DNA of 64,000 bases from Paucisalibacillus algeriensis. Its GTDB lineage: Bacteria; Bacillota; Bacilli; Bacillales; Amphibacillaceae. Within the stretch, counting starts at the first letter, position 1; each line of letters begins with the position of its first letter. The stretch is taken from assembly GCF_000577245.1 (NCBI RefSeq), contig NZ_CBYO010000007.1, forward strand, positions 310,001 through 374,000, in the 5' to 3' direction. Made by a program: the position numbers and the translations under genes. Shown here piece by piece: positions 27,067 to 37,068 of the stretch. A model generated the notes under the pieces. The model worked only from the letters and a program-made list of their open reading frames with translations. It was not told the DNA's origin and made no database searches.

Positions 27067-27507
27067 TTATATTATGTTTTCCTCTAATGCAAGCTCTACA
27101 TTCCCTTGAATAGCTCTGGAGATCATGCAGCTCTTCTCTGCTTTTTGGACAAGTTTTCCTAGTAATGCATAGTCCTGTTCACTGGCATTATCTGTAAGTA
27201 CAACGGTTGGGCGATGAATAATTTTCTTATACGTAAATACGCCATTTGTCACATCTACAATGCCTTCTGATTCTAAAGACATTTCTTTTAATGGTAAATT
27301 CGCTCTTTCTATCATGGCTGCAAGTGTGATGATATAGCAGGTCGCCGCAGCTCCAAGAAGCATTTCATCTGGATTTGTTCCAACTCCAGGTCCATCCATT
27401 TCAGGTGGTATGGAAACTTTAACTTTTAAATTTCCTGATTCAATATAACCTTCACTATTTCGTCCACCTGGCCAGTCTGCTTTTAAATGAAAATGATGTT
27501 CTGCCAT
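27067..27507 (-). CDS. OsmC family protein
   Basis: 146 residues, OsmC/Ohr fold. The two conserved cysteines are Cys57 (GAAATCYIITLAAMI) and Cys127 (KAEKSCMISRAI), placed as in thiol peroxidases that reduce organic hydroperoxides. It lacks features that separate Ohr from OsmC, so the exact substrate is open. The ATG at 27507 follows GAGGTGA. It starts 39 bases after chrA on the same strand and may be cotranscribed with it. Confidence 0.87.
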   Translation of the reverse strand: MAEHHFHLKADWPGGRNSEGYIESGNLKVKVSIPPEMDGPGVGTNPDEMLLGAAATCYIITLAAMIERANLPLKEMSLESEGIVDVTNGVFTYKKIIHRPTVVLTDNASEQDYALLGKLVQKAEKSCMISRAIQGNVELALEENII

Positions 27508-27545
27508 TATTACTCACCTCAATTTCATTTTAGAGGAATATCAAC

Positions 27546-28727
27546 TTAAATGAAAAGGTAATGCATAATCTCACCTAACACAACTCCGATGATTACGATT
27601 AACCATGCGGGGGTTTTCCAGAAATACATGAGTGCGAATAATATAGCAGCTAATGAAAAGCTAGCGGTATTTGTTATGGAGCTTGTGAATACAGGATCGT
27701 AGAATGCTGCGAGTAATATTCCCACTACACTAGCATTTACCCCTGTTAATATTCCCTGAAAGCTTTTGTGTTTACGAAGTTCACTTAAAAAGGGTAGCGC
27801 TCCAACAATTAATAAGAATGAAGGTAAGAACATTGCGATTGTCGCAATAATCCCACCTAATAAGCCGCTGATCATGGTTCCTAGGTAACTAGCAAAGGTG
27901 AATAAAGGTCCGGGAACCGCTTGTGCCATTCCATAACCTGCTAAAAACTCACTACTAGTGAGAAGTCCATTTGGTACTACTTCTTGTTCTAACAATGGAA
28001 GTACTACATGTCCGCCCCCAAACACAATGGAACCAACCCGGAAAAATGTATCAAAAATACTGACATAAGGGTTATTCACTAATTGAGAAATAATTGGTAA
28101 ACCAATAAGTAATACGACTAATATGGATAGCGAAATAACACCTTGTGTTTTCGTAATGGACACTGAAAAAGTCTTCACATTCGACTCAGCTTTCTTTGAA
28201 AACAAAAAGTATCCTATTATAGCGGCACCAACAATTATGGAAATTTGGATAATTGCAGATGGAAATAAGAGCATGATTAACATTGCAACAACAGCAATGG
28301 CGATTCTTGGCTTATCTGGGGTTAATTTTTTCCCCATACCGAGTACCGCATGTAGGACAACCGCTACAGCTACTATCTTCAGGCTAGTAATCCAAGTAGC
28401 ATCTCCTAATGAAAAGCTTTGAAAAGCTAATGCAAATAACATTAACACGATAACAGATGGCATAGTAAAACCTAGCCAGGAAATCACACCACCAAAAAAA
28501 CCACCACGCAGCATTCCAATCGCTATACCTACCTGACTACTGGCTGGACCTGGTAAGAATTGACATAGCGCAATAATATCTGCATAGGTCTTATCGTCAA
28601 GCCATTTTCGCTTATCAATATATTCATTTTTAAAGTATCCAAGATGAGCCACAGGACCTCCAAAAGAAGTAAGTCCTAGCTTTAGGGATGCACCTAATAT
28701 TTCTAATAAGGAATTCTTTTGTTTCAT
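27546..28727 (-). CDS. chrA: chromate transporter ChrA (two-domain)
   Basis: 393 residues with two homologous membrane halves, the long form of the CHR family. First half: FGGPVAHLGYF and CQFLPGPASSQVGIAIG; second half: FGGGHVVLPLLEQEV and YGMAQAVPGPLFTFASYLGT. These GGP/PGP-containing motifs are characteristic. Known members export chromate; many homologues have never been tested. ATG 28727 follows GGAGGT. The osmC-type gene downstream suggests a link to oxidative stress, which is inference. Confidence 0.9.
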   Translation of the reverse strand: MKQKNSLLEILGASLKLGLTSFGGPVAHLGYFKNEYIDKRKWLDDKTYADIIALCQFLPGPASSQVGIAIGMLRGGFFGGVISWLGFTMPSVIVLMLFALAFQSFSLGDATWITSLKIVAVAVVLHAVLGMGKKLTPDKPRIAIAVVAMLIMLLFPSAIIQISIIVGAAIIGYFLFSKKAESNVKTFSVSITKTQGVISLSILVVLLIGLPIISQLVNNPYVSIFDTFFRVGSIVFGGGHVVLPLLEQEVVPNGLLTSSEFLAGYGMAQAVPGPLFTFASYLGTMISGLLGGIIATIAMFLPSFLLIVGALPFLSELRKHKSFQGILTGVNASVVGILLAAFYDPVFTSSITNTASFSLAAILFALMYFWKTPAWLIVIIGVVLGEIMHYLFI

Positions 28728-28938
28728 ATGTACCTCCAGAATGATTGCTTTTTCTAAGGTAACATATTATTCCGAATATGGCTTTAAAATTTACACAAAA
28801 TTTACAATAGAATTAAGTATGGAATTGGTTTGTGGCTACCCAAGAATACAGGATGAAACATTCCACCCTATTAATCCGTATAAACTACTATAAAGTGTTC
28901 TTCAATCCTTTATAGAAAATCTAAAAGGGAGATTTACA

Positions 28939-29904
28939 ATGAAAAATAATGTAGAACAATATATTCAAGCTTATAAAGAGCTACATCACCATATGAAATG
29001 GAAAGTGTCGGATAAACGGATTTTAATGATGATTGCTTCTATTTATGTATTAAATCAAAAAACGTTACATGTGGAGCAGTTATTAGACTTAAGTGACAAA
29101 ATCAAACAAAAAGCAAGCTTATTCTCCTCTTTACGTTCTAATTCAAGATTTACTACTGCTGCTATGTTGGATGTGAAGTTCGAAAATCCAGAGGAAAAAA
29201 TACAAGAGTTATTGGACTTGTATGACTTATTTAGAGAAGTTAAATTTGGAAGTGGAGCGTTTACGTATATTGCTGCTAGTATTTTGTTAACAAGTGAGGC
29301 AGAAAACGCGAGGGAAACCGTAAGTAAAGCGAAGGCGATATATGATGGGATGAAGAAAGAACATGCATTTCTTACCTCAAGCAATGACTATCCATTAGCC
29401 ACTCTACTTGCCATTGAAAATCAGCCGGGTATTATCAATCACATCGAACGATTTTACGAGGATTTATCCAGAAATGGGTTTCGAAAGGGTAATGATTTAC
29501 AATTTCTAAGTCATATCCTTGCACTTGGTAACGATGAAGGTAATAACGTACTAATTAATCGAGCCATATATATTAAGGATTCCTTTCAAAATACTCCATT
29601 TAAGGTAAAGTCCATGTATTATCCAATAATAGGAATGCTATCTTTACTACCTCATGATGAGTATTCTGTTGATCAAATTGTTTCCATGTATGAAGTACTA
29701 AAACAGCAAAAAGATTTCAAATGGCAAAAAGACATGAATGTTATAATCGCTGCATGCATATTGGTGAATGAAAAGATAGGAAATACGCAACTTGCAGAGG
29801 CAAGTCTAAGTACCATATTAGAAGCTATTCTTCAAGCACAACAAGCAGTAATGATTGCAACCATGGCTGCGGCATCTGCTTCAAGCTCTAATAGCGGAAA
29901 TTAA
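28939..29904 (+). CDS. DUF4003 family protein
   Basis: 321 residues, helical, soluble; the body resembles the DUF4003 family of Bacillales (KNNVEQYIQAYKELHHHMKW; RSNSRFTTAAMLDVKFENPE). The C-terminus is rich in Ala and Ser with a methionine-containing stretch (VMIATMAAASASSSNSGN). No catalytic motif seen and function unknown. ATG 28939 follows AAAAGGGAG. Single gene, followed by a hairpin. Confidence 0.8.
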   Translation: MKNNVEQYIQAYKELHHHMKWKVSDKRILMMIASIYVLNQKTLHVEQLLDLSDKIKQKASLFSSLRSNSRFTTAAMLDVKFENPEEKIQELLDLYDLFREVKFGSGAFTYIAASILLTSEAENARETVSKAKAIYDGMKKEHAFLTSSNDYPLATLLAIENQPGIINHIERFYEDLSRNGFRKGNDLQFLSHILALGNDEGNNVLINRAIYIKDSFQNTPFKVKSMYYPIIGMLSLLPHDEYSVDQIVSMYEVLKQQKDFKWQKDMNVIIAACILVNEKIGNTQLAEASLSTILEAILQAQQAVMIATMAAASASSSNSGN

Positions 29905-29946
29905 TGAAATCAAACTAGTTAGTCAAATTCTATAAAACACTATCTA

Positions 29947-30003
29947 GGCCAAGAATTGAGTTCAGTTGATTATTTCATCCAAAATCCTTTCTTGGTCTTT
30001 TAT
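29947..30003 (+). terminator. long hairpin after the DUF4003 gene
   Basis: GGCCAAGAA/TTCTTGGTC arms (29947-29955, 29989-29997) with a long AT-rich loop, then TTT. Confidence 0.5.
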
Positions 30004-30015
30004 GATGCTTGGCAC

Positions 30016-30378
30016 TTATTTTCCTTCTAAAATTTGCTTCAAAATGACTGCCTGATTATTCTCTTCATTTTTTGCACCATATAGTAATGTAACTGGGCCA
30101 TCATTCCCAACTACAAGTTCGATTAATTGTTCTATTGCTTCCTTTTGTTTATCTTGAGTAAGTTCCGCTTCATATCGGATTTTAAACTCCTCAAATTCAT
30201 CTAGATTTTGATGATACCATTTTCTCAATTCATGTGTTGGTGCAACTTCTTTTAACCAATAATCTAGTTTTGCTTTTTCTTTTGAAAGTCCTCTTGGCCA
30301 AAGACGGTCTACTAAAATACGTATCCCATCTTCTTCACTGTATGTATCAAATACCCGTTTACATTGAATTTTTGCCAT
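30016..30378 (-). CDS. DUF488 family protein
   Basis: 120 residues, full-length DUF488 protein: KRVFDTYSEEDGIRILVDRL, WPRGLSKEKAKLDYWLKEVA, and VTLLYGAKNEENNQAVILK at the end. The family is widespread and uncharacterised; some members bind metals or nucleic acid, but nothing here decides. ATG 30378 follows AAGGGGG. It lies just downstream of pgcA, separated by a terminator-like hairpin. Confidence 0.85.
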   Translation of the reverse strand: MAKIQCKRVFDTYSEEDGIRILVDRLWPRGLSKEKAKLDYWLKEVAPTHELRKWYHQNLDEFEEFKIRYEAELTQDKQKEAIEQLIELVVGNDGPVTLLYGAKNEENNQAVILKQILEGK

Positions 30379-30396
30379 TTATATGACCCCCTTATG

Positions 30397-30429
30397 AAAG
30401 AATCATCCTCTACTCGAGGATGATTCTTT
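30397..30429 (-). terminator. hairpin overlapping the pgcA stop codon
   Basis: 14-bp perfect stem AAAGAATCATCCTC/GAGGATGATTCTTT with a 5-base loop; its first bases are within the TAA of pgcA. Only a short T tail follows, so it may reduce rather than end transcription into the DUF488 gene or protect mRNA. Confidence 0.65.
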
Positions 30430-32161
30430 AGGCAATGATGTCATTCATTACTTGATTCATTTTTTCTTTTAAAGCTGTGAGTGTGTCTTCACTTTCTGAC
30501 AAGCTCGTTCCACGGGTTCCATAGTAGCATTTAATTTTCGGCTCGGTTCCGGATGGTCTTAAGCAAACCCAGTTATTGTCTTGCAATACAAATTTCAATA
30601 CATTTTCTTCCGGTAGTTGAATTTTTTCTGTTTCACCAGTAGATTTATTCATTCTTTCACTAGTTAAGTAATCTTCAACTAACTCAACCTTATGCCCAGC
30701 AATTTCCTCGAACGGATTTTCACGAATAGTATTCATAATAATGGCTATTTTTTCAGACCCTTCCATTCCTTTTAAGGTTAAGGAAGACATTCCTTCACGG
30801 TAGTAGCCATGTTTTTGATATAGCCCATCAAGTGCATCCAGCAAGGTTTTTCCTTGTTTTTTCCAATAATAGGCCATTTCACTAGCCATCACCGCAGCCT
30901 GTACTGCATCTTTATCACGGGCAAAGCTACTAATTAAGTACCCATAGCTTTCCTCGTAGCCAAAAAGAAAGGCTTCACCAGTCGAATCAAACTCGTGGAT
31001 TTTTTCAGCAATATATTTAAAACCTGTTAGTGTGTTGATCGTTTCTACACCATAAGAAGCAGCAATTGCTTGCCCTAGCTCCGATGTAACAATTGTTTTT
31101 AATACACGAGCATTCGATAACAGTACTTTATTGGTGTGGGTTAAAATATAATCAATTAATAGAGCACCAAGTTGATTTCCAGTAAGAACGGTGTAATCAC
31201 CTGCTTTATTTTTCACTGCTACACCTAATCGATCCGCATCTGGGTCAGTCCCTAGCAGAATATCAGCACCGACTTTTTTACCAAGGTCAATTGCCATGGT
31301 GAAGGCCTGATGTTCCTCAGGATTCGGTGATTCCACTGTAGAGAACTCAGGATCAGGAATTGCTTGTTCTGTTACCACTGAAACCTGGTTAAAGTTTAAC
31401 TGCTTTAATCCTCTTGTTAAGATGTCATGTGCAGTTCCATGTAATGGTGTGAAAGCAATTTGCAAATCTTTATCCTGTTTATATTCTGCTTCATCTAATT
31501 TTGAAATTTGGTTAAGCTTTTCCAAATAAGCATTATCAACCTCATCGCCAACCCAAATTAATAATTCCTTTTCCTCTAGTTCTATCTGATCTAAAACAGG
31601 GATTTCCAACTCGTTTTCAATTTTACTTATGGTTTCGATAATTTTATTTGCCTCATTGGGAACCATTTGCCCGCCATCTTCGTTATATACTTTAAACCCA
31701 TTATATTCTGGGGGGTTATGACTTGCAGTAATCATTGCTCCTCCAGCTGCCCCTAAGTAACGCACAGCAAATGATAGAACTGGTGTAGGCCTTAGGGATT
31801 CAAACACATACGTTCTTATTCCAAAAGCACCAAGGGTTTTAGCAGTTTCAACCGCAAACTCCCGTGACATATATCTTGAATCATATGCAACTACAACACC
31901 ACGATCCTTCACATTAACTGCATGGCTTAACAGATACTTGGCTAACCCATAAACCGCTTTTCGAATCGTATAGACATTCATGCGATTAGTACCAACACCA
32001 AGTACACCGCGCATTCCACCAGTACCAAATGTAAGTTCTTTATAAAATGCATCCTCTAGTGCTTTTTCATCTGATTGTAAAGTATATAATTCTTGTTTTA
32101 GTTTGGGATCTAATCCTTCAAACGCATTCCATTTTTCAAAGATTGACTTCCAATTGGCCAT
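30428..32161 (-). CDS. pgcA: phosphoglucomutase / phosphomannomutase
   Basis: 577 residues, alpha-D-phosphohexomutase family, near the length of B. subtilis PgcA. The phosphoserine is Ser147 in ITASHNPPEYNGFK, the metal loop is TDPDADRLGVAV near 304-315, the sugar-binding loop is GYEESYGYL, and the phosphate-binding loop is RPSGTEPKIKCYYG near the C-terminus. It interconverts glucose 1- and 6-phosphate for UDP-glucose, glycolipid and teichoic-acid synthesis. ATG 32161 follows GGAGGAC. Confidence 0.95.
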   Translation of the reverse strand: MANWKSIFEKWNAFEGLDPKLKQELYTLQSDEKALEDAFYKELTFGTGGMRGVLGVGTNRMNVYTIRKAVYGLAKYLLSHAVNVKDRGVVVAYDSRYMSREFAVETAKTLGAFGIRTYVFESLRPTPVLSFAVRYLGAAGGAMITASHNPPEYNGFKVYNEDGGQMVPNEANKIIETISKIENELEIPVLDQIELEEKELLIWVGDEVDNAYLEKLNQISKLDEAEYKQDKDLQIAFTPLHGTAHDILTRGLKQLNFNQVSVVTEQAIPDPEFSTVESPNPEEHQAFTMAIDLGKKVGADILLGTDPDADRLGVAVKNKAGDYTVLTGNQLGALLIDYILTHTNKVLLSNARVLKTIVTSELGQAIAASYGVETINTLTGFKYIAEKIHEFDSTGEAFLFGYEESYGYLISSFARDKDAVQAAVMASEMAYYWKKQGKTLLDALDGLYQKHGYYREGMSSLTLKGMEGSEKIAIIMNTIRENPFEEIAGHKVELVEDYLTSERMNKSTGETEKIQLPEENVLKFVLQDNNWVCLRPSGTEPKIKCYYGTRGTSLSESEDTLTALKEKMNQVMNDIIA

Positions 32162-32348
32162 TTATGTAGTCCTCCAACTCGTGTTTATGTGCAAATTTTA
32201 ACATAAAATTTGTCAATAATCTAATGGACTATTATATCGGTTTAATCTATGTCCTTTTGGGTAAGAATCAATATATAGAATTTTGTATTTCTTAAGTGCG
32301 AAATGGCTTAAAATAATATATGATTACCTTAATAATGAAGAAAGTGTG

Positions 32349-33437
32349 ATGAACTTGTCTAATAAACGTTGGTTTCAAGTTTTAGTAGGGTTTATTTTAG
32401 TTTTTCTATTAATCTATTTAATCTACACAACACGTTTTATTTTTGACCCCGCATTTAAATATATTGGAGCGGTTGCTTTTCCATTTATCGCAGCCGGATT
32501 ACTATTCTATTTAACTAAGCCAATTTTTAAGTTACTAATGAAATATAAAGTGCCAAAACTAATTTCAATCTTCCTTGTATTTATATTAATTATTGTGGTT
32601 GGCTATGTGTTTACCATTTTCGTTATCCCAATTGCTCAGGATCAGTACTCAAGGTTTATAAAAAATATCCCAAGTATGATTAAAGGAGCAGAAGATGTTA
32701 TTGACTACATCCAAGACAATCAAAAAATAATTCCAAAAGAGGTCTATGTCACGATAGATAATATGATGGCCAATTTACAAACTTATTTTGAAGGGTTCAT
32801 GACCTTCTTATTAAGTTTTATTACACAAGTTATTGGGTTTGTATTCTCTTTAGTTCTGGTACCATTCTTCTTGTTTTTCATGTTGAAGGATGGCGATAAG
32901 TTTATCCCATTTGTCACAAAAATTTTCGAACCAAAAAAAGCTAGTAATCTACGTAATTTATTACGTAAAATTGACCATACATTATCTGCCTATATTCAAG
33001 GACAGCTACTAGTTAGTTTAAGTATTGGTATCATGCTGTTCATCGGGTATTTAATCATTGAGTTAAACTATGCATTGGCCCTAGCACTATTCGGGATGAT
33101 GATGTGTGTTGTACCTTTTATCGGTCCCTTTATTGCGGTCATTCCAGCCTTAATTGTCGGCGTATTCCAAGACCCAATGAATGTCGTATGGATTGCACTT
33201 ATTATGATCATTGCACAACAGATTGAAGGAAACTTTATTTCACCAAATATTATGGGGCATGTGTTACGGATTCATCCGCTAACGATTATCACGATTATTC
33301 TAGCTGCTGGAAGCATTGCAGGATTTATCGGAATTCTATTTGCAGTCCCATTCTACGCAGTGGTAAAAGCTATTATTGTGCATTTCTGGGAAACATATCA
33401 GGATACACGGAAAAATAAGGAAGATGCTTTGATATAG
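32349..33437 (+). CDS. AI-2E family transporter
   Basis: 362 residues, about eight membrane helices, with the family arrangement of a cytosolic loop (FVTKIFEPKKASNLRNLLRK) and a conserved C-terminal region (QQIEGNFISPNIMGHVLRIHPL). Characterised relatives include TqsA and Na+/H+ or Na+(Li+)/H+ exchangers, so the substrate cannot be named. The ATG at 32349 has only a weak GAAAGTGTG upstream, yet the hydrophobic start fits. Single gene, followed by a terminator. Confidence 0.87.
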   Translation: MNLSNKRWFQVLVGFILVFLLIYLIYTTRFIFDPAFKYIGAVAFPFIAAGLLFYLTKPIFKLLMKYKVPKLISIFLVFILIIVVGYVFTIFVIPIAQDQYSRFIKNIPSMIKGAEDVIDYIQDNQKIIPKEVYVTIDNMMANLQTYFEGFMTFLLSFITQVIGFVFSLVLVPFFLFFMLKDGDKFIPFVTKIFEPKKASNLRNLLRKIDHTLSAYIQGQLLVSLSIGIMLFIGYLIIELNYALALALFGMMMCVVPFIGPFIAVIPALIVGVFQDPMNVVWIALIMIIAQQIEGNFISPNIMGHVLRIHPLTIITIILAAGSIAGFIGILFAVPFYAVVKAIIVHFWETYQDTRKNKEDALI

Positions 33438-33471
33438 AGAAAGAGCGACAGCCGGAGCTGTTTCTCTTTTT
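33436..33471 (+). terminator. terminator after the AI-2E transporter gene
   Basis: Imperfect stem around ACAGC-CGGA-GCTGT with a TTTCTCTTTTT tail. The next 130 bases (to about 33600) are GC-rich and contain GGGCGTATGTTCATC and CGGCGCATGCTCGAG, similar in style to the repeat near 22430. Confidence 0.55.
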
Positions 33472-33646
33472 GATATGTTGATCTGGGGATTGGAGGTGGG
33501 GATGAATTTCGGTTTTGGGCGTATGTTCATCGGATTCCGGCGCATGCTCGAGACCTAATGGAACATCCTCCTCGACTTCAGGAGCATTCCCAATCAAAAA
33601 AAGGACGTGTTCTTCCCCAAAAGGTAGAAGTACATGTCCCTTAACA

Positions 33647-34495
33647 TCACTCAAACAAACAATCAACTGAATCTCCAACAACATAATATCCTATCTTCTT
33701 ATAGATGCTATTCGAGGTTGGGTTGGAAAGATCTGTATATAAATTACAAAACTTTGCTCCTTCATCTAGTAGTTTCTGAGATAGGGCTGCCACAACACTT
33801 GTTGCATAGCCTTTACGTTTATGTTCGTCGGGGGTAAATACCGCATTAACGGACGCACCGTTTCTAGTTCTTCGAGAATTATTTACCATTGAAACTAGTT
33901 CACCCTCTGATTCCCAAAGATAGATAGAGCCTTTTTGGATATAGGACCTCGCCATACTGTCTGCTTGTGTTTTCGCTATTTCCATATTTGCTTGTTCGCC
34001 AAAGTGTTGGAGCCATTCCCGAACATTTGATAAATGTTCATCCGTACCTTGAATTAGCTTCCCCTTAGGATCTGGCTTTACTTTAACTTCGTCCAACTGA
34101 TAGATTAGCTGTTTCATATGTATATTTTCAATTTTTCCCGTTAGTTCTTTCCATAGGCCTACAAATTCATCTACCAGTTCCGAGGGGCCTATCACTCCTG
34201 GTACTGGGTATTTATTTTGAAATAGAAACTGTACTACAGCTTGAATGGCATGTTCATGCTGATGCTTTACTTTGGGTAATATCCATTTGTTTGGAGGGGT
34301 TTGCATAAAAGCATATATTGGCTCCCCGTTTTCTTCTACAATTCCTAGGCGAATGCCATCAGTAAATACACCGATATTGTTTTTTCCTCTTTCCAATAAG
34401 CCTAACATTAAATTGTTATTTGCTTCCTGCTGAAGAAGTAAATCTTCTACTCTCTCAAGATAACGTTTAATTGATGTTTCCAATAATACTTTCAT
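33647..34495 (-). CDS. GNAT family N-acetyltransferase
   Basis: 282 residues. The C-terminal GNAT domain has the acetyl-CoA pyrophosphate-binding segment DEHKRKGYATSVVAALSQKL near residue 220 and FCNLYTDLSNPTSNSIYKKI before the end, typical of the YjaB/FR47-like type. The N-terminal half is a family-specific domain (GIVEENGEPIYAFMQTPPNK). The acceptor is unknown. ATG 34495 follows GAGGGGGC. Single gene on the minus strand. Confidence 0.87.
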   Translation of the reverse strand: MKVLLETSIKRYLERVEDLLLQQEANNNLMLGLLERGKNNIGVFTDGIRLGIVEENGEPIYAFMQTPPNKWILPKVKHQHEHAIQAVVQFLFQNKYPVPGVIGPSELVDEFVGLWKELTGKIENIHMKQLIYQLDEVKVKPDPKGKLIQGTDEHLSNVREWLQHFGEQANMEIAKTQADSMARSYIQKGSIYLWESEGELVSMVNNSRRTRNGASVNAVFTPDEHKRKGYATSVVAALSQKLLDEGAKFCNLYTDLSNPTSNSIYKKIGYYVVGDSVDCLFE

Positions 34496-34529
34496 ATATT
34501 ATGCCCCCTCTATTGCTTAGATCAGACAC

Positions 34530-34590
34530 CAACGACTGGCTCGAGTTTCCTCACCCTAGTATACAGCTCAAGTAGGCGCCTTCTGTTTTT
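34530..34590. repeat. degenerate Bacillales intergenic repeat
   Basis: GACTGGCTCGAGTTTCCTCA, then an AGCTCAAGTAGGCGCC stretch. It lines up loosely with 61345-61394 (GACTAGAGTGACTTTCCTCA, then GGGCGCTTCC). Both look like decayed copies of a common Bacillaceae repeat. Confidence 0.35.
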
Positions 34591-34672
34591 CTTGTATAAT
34601 TGAATTTATTTTACACCAATCAGTTGTTTTGTAAAGGGGTTCCCGGTAAACTTAACATGAGGAGTGGATAAC

Positions 34673-34852
34673 ATGACAAAAAAAGAACTTGAAAATAAAC
34701 TTGATGAACTGAAATCAGATTATGTGCGTATCCAAAGTGATTTAGATAAATTAGTTTATGTCAGGGGAAGAGCATCTTCAGCTGAGGAGCAGCTTATTCG
34801 TTTGGAGAAAGAAATTGCTGAGGTTCGTAAAAAACTGGATGAATTGGAATAA
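34673..34852 (+). CDS. SE1832 family small coiled-coil protein
   Basis: 59 residues, predicted coiled coil (MTKKELENKLDELKSDYVRI, later EEQLIRLEKEIAEVRKKLDE). It resembles the small conserved Staphylococcus/Bacillus SE1832 family; function unknown. The ATG at 34673 has GGAG eight bases before it. A strong hairpin begins at its stop codon. Confidence 0.8.
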   Translation: MTKKELENKLDELKSDYVRIQSDLDKLVYVRGRASSAEEQLIRLEKEIAEVRKKLDELE

Positions 34853-34887
34853 GAGCGTACAACCATTACGGTTCGTACGCTCTTATT
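34848..34887 (+). terminator. terminator overlapping the SE1832-like stop codon
   Basis: 13-bp perfect arms AATAAGAGCGTAC/GTACGCTCTTATT around a 14-base loop; arms include the stop codon. Confidence 0.7.
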
Positions 34888-34937
34888 CAAAAGAGTATTA
34901 AATAGAGATTTTTATCTCCGTGTGCCCTGCGCTTTTC

Positions 34938-36776
34938 TTATTCTACATCACTATTTCCTAATCTTGCTTGAATCTTTGCTTTTTCTTTATTTCTTGGCAT
35001 TAAACTAACGATTGTATCCCCTGTGCTTGGTACCGTACGCATTTCCTCTGAGTAATACTTAATTTGGCCAGACGGCTTAATTAAATATAGGAATACCGTT
35101 TCTTCATCCTTCTCATCTAAATACTGGCGATATGAATATTGATCGGTAATTGTTGTACGACGGAACACAAAACCGTTATTGATTTTCTCCTTTAAATCAT
35201 CTAAGGTAATTTCCTTCTTGAATAAGATTCTACCGCCTACCTTGGAAACAATCTCTCCGGATTTATAAACGGAATCATATGGGCTTACCTTAAAGACATT
35301 TGTACGGCCATATTCCGGCATAAATGTCGTACAAACTAGTGAATTATATGATTTGCTATCTGTTGCCGCAATCAGATACTCATATGGAATAGTATCCAAA
35401 TGATATTCTGTTTGCTCAGAAAGTACCTCCTCATGATAGAAAGGAACTCCTGCCTCTCTGGCAACTTTCAGTCTTTCCCAAGAACTATCCACAATAATAA
35501 TTGGCACATTAGATTTTGCAAGTGATTTTGCAAGTTCGACAGTAAAAATATTACTACCAACAATTAATGTTCCAGGTCTACCTTCCATCGAAAGATTTAA
35601 TTTCTTAGCAAGCCAACCGATAGAGAAACCATGCGCAATAACCGTGAAAAATACTAATCCAAATGTTAGTGTTGTGAGAATATTAGCATCCTCATATCCT
35701 GCTTCTAATAAAATGGTGGCAAAATAACTCGATACCGTTAGCGCTACTATACCTCTCGGAGCAATCCAACCCACTAACAACTTCTCATTTAACGTTAATC
35801 CCGTTCCAAATGTCGAAAGGAAAATGGAAAGTGGACGAACTAAGAACATCATTAATAAAACATACCCAATAATATTAGGGCTAAAGATTTCTAGAATGGT
35901 TTCAATCTGTAATGATGCTGTTAGCATAATAAAGATTGCGGAAATCAATAGGATGGAGATATTTTCCTTAAAATGTCGCATGTCTGCTACAGAGGAAATC
36001 CCCATATTAGCAAGTGTTATACCCATTGCGGTTACAGATAGTAGCCCTGTTTCATGCATGATTTCATCAGCAACAGTGAAACAGAAGATAACAACCGTAA
36101 ACACTGCAGGAGATTTAAGGAATTCTGGAATATGACCTCTTTCAAAGATGAAGCCAATTCCCTTACCACAAAACCAACCAAATATCGCTGCAAAAAGTGA
36201 AGCTGCAAAGAACATCATTAATGCTGTTCCATCTGGGTCAGTAGCAGTTAAATAAGCAATGATTTCAAAAGCAAATACTGCAAGAAGTGCCCCGATTGGA
36301 TCAACAATAATGCCTTCCCACTTCAGGATTTTTGCTGGTCTTGGTTTTAATTTTGACTGACGTAGTAATGGCATAATAACGGTTGGACCGGTCACGATAA
36401 ATAATCCACCAATAACAAATGCCACAGGCCAAGATAACCCAGCAATATAGTGTGCTGTTAATGACCCCAGAATCCATGCTATAAAAGCACCTACTGTAGA
36501 GATTCTAAAAACTGGCTTTCCTAATCCTCGTAGCTCTTTGAAGCTTAAATTCAAACTACCTTCAAAAAGTATAATTGCAACTGCAACAGAAATAATTGGA
36601 CTATATAAATTACCAAAATCTTCTTGAGGATTAATAAATCCTAACAATGGACCAATGATTAGACCTGTTAAGGCCATCACTACAATTGCTGGCATTCGGT
36701 AGCGCCATGCAACCCATTGTGAGCCAATCCCAAGAAAGAAGATTAACATTACTTCAAATAATAAAGATGTTACCAT
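34938..36776 (-). CDS. cation:proton antiporter with TrkA-N domain
   Basis: 612 residues. Residues about 1-390 form a CPA1/NhaP-type transport domain of 12-13 helices; the conserved acidic region reads EGIIVDPIGALLAVFAFE (Asp near 158). Residues from about 400 form a TrkA-N-like nucleotide-binding domain (GTLIVGSNIFTVELAKSLAK) followed by a TrkA-C-like end. Expected role: Na+ or K+/H+ exchange for pH and salt tolerance. I use the ATG at 36776 because AGGGGGC precedes it; an in-frame ATG 11 codons upstream lacks a site. Confidence 0.9.
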   Translation of the reverse strand: MVTSLLFEVMLIFFLGIGSQWVAWRYRMPAIVVMALTGLIIGPLLGFINPQEDFGNLYSPIISVAVAIILFEGSLNLSFKELRGLGKPVFRISTVGAFIAWILGSLTAHYIAGLSWPVAFVIGGLFIVTGPTVIMPLLRQSKLKPRPAKILKWEGIIVDPIGALLAVFAFEIIAYLTATDPDGTALMMFFAASLFAAIFGWFCGKGIGFIFERGHIPEFLKSPAVFTVVIFCFTVADEIMHETGLLSVTAMGITLANMGISSVADMRHFKENISILLISAIFIMLTASLQIETILEIFSPNIIGYVLLMMFLVRPLSIFLSTFGTGLTLNEKLLVGWIAPRGIVALTVSSYFATILLEAGYEDANILTTLTFGLVFFTVIAHGFSIGWLAKKLNLSMEGRPGTLIVGSNIFTVELAKSLAKSNVPIIIVDSSWERLKVAREAGVPFYHEEVLSEQTEYHLDTIPYEYLIAATDSKSYNSLVCTTFMPEYGRTNVFKVSPYDSVYKSGEIVSKVGGRILFKKEITLDDLKEKINNGFVFRRTTITDQYSYRQYLDEKDEETVFLYLIKPSGQIKYYSEEMRTVPSTGDTIVSLMPRNKEKAKIQARLGNSDVE

Positions 36777-37068
36777 TACATGCCCCCTAGTTTTAAAATA
36801 TATGGTCATTCTAATTGTCCCACTAAAAAAAGTAAACTAATTTCTCCTTAAAAAATAATACGTTTACTTAACAAAATGTTATTCCATTATTACTAGTATC
36901 CTCTTTTTGTTTGATATTTAATTATGCCTCTAATGAAAACAGCATTCTTTCCATATTATTACTAGATAGTAAGCTTTCTACATCATAAATAGGTTATAAT
37001 TTCTAGTTTTATCAACTCGTTTCAACCAAAAATATGTGGTAGGATATACAGGTGAGAGGAGTAATGTC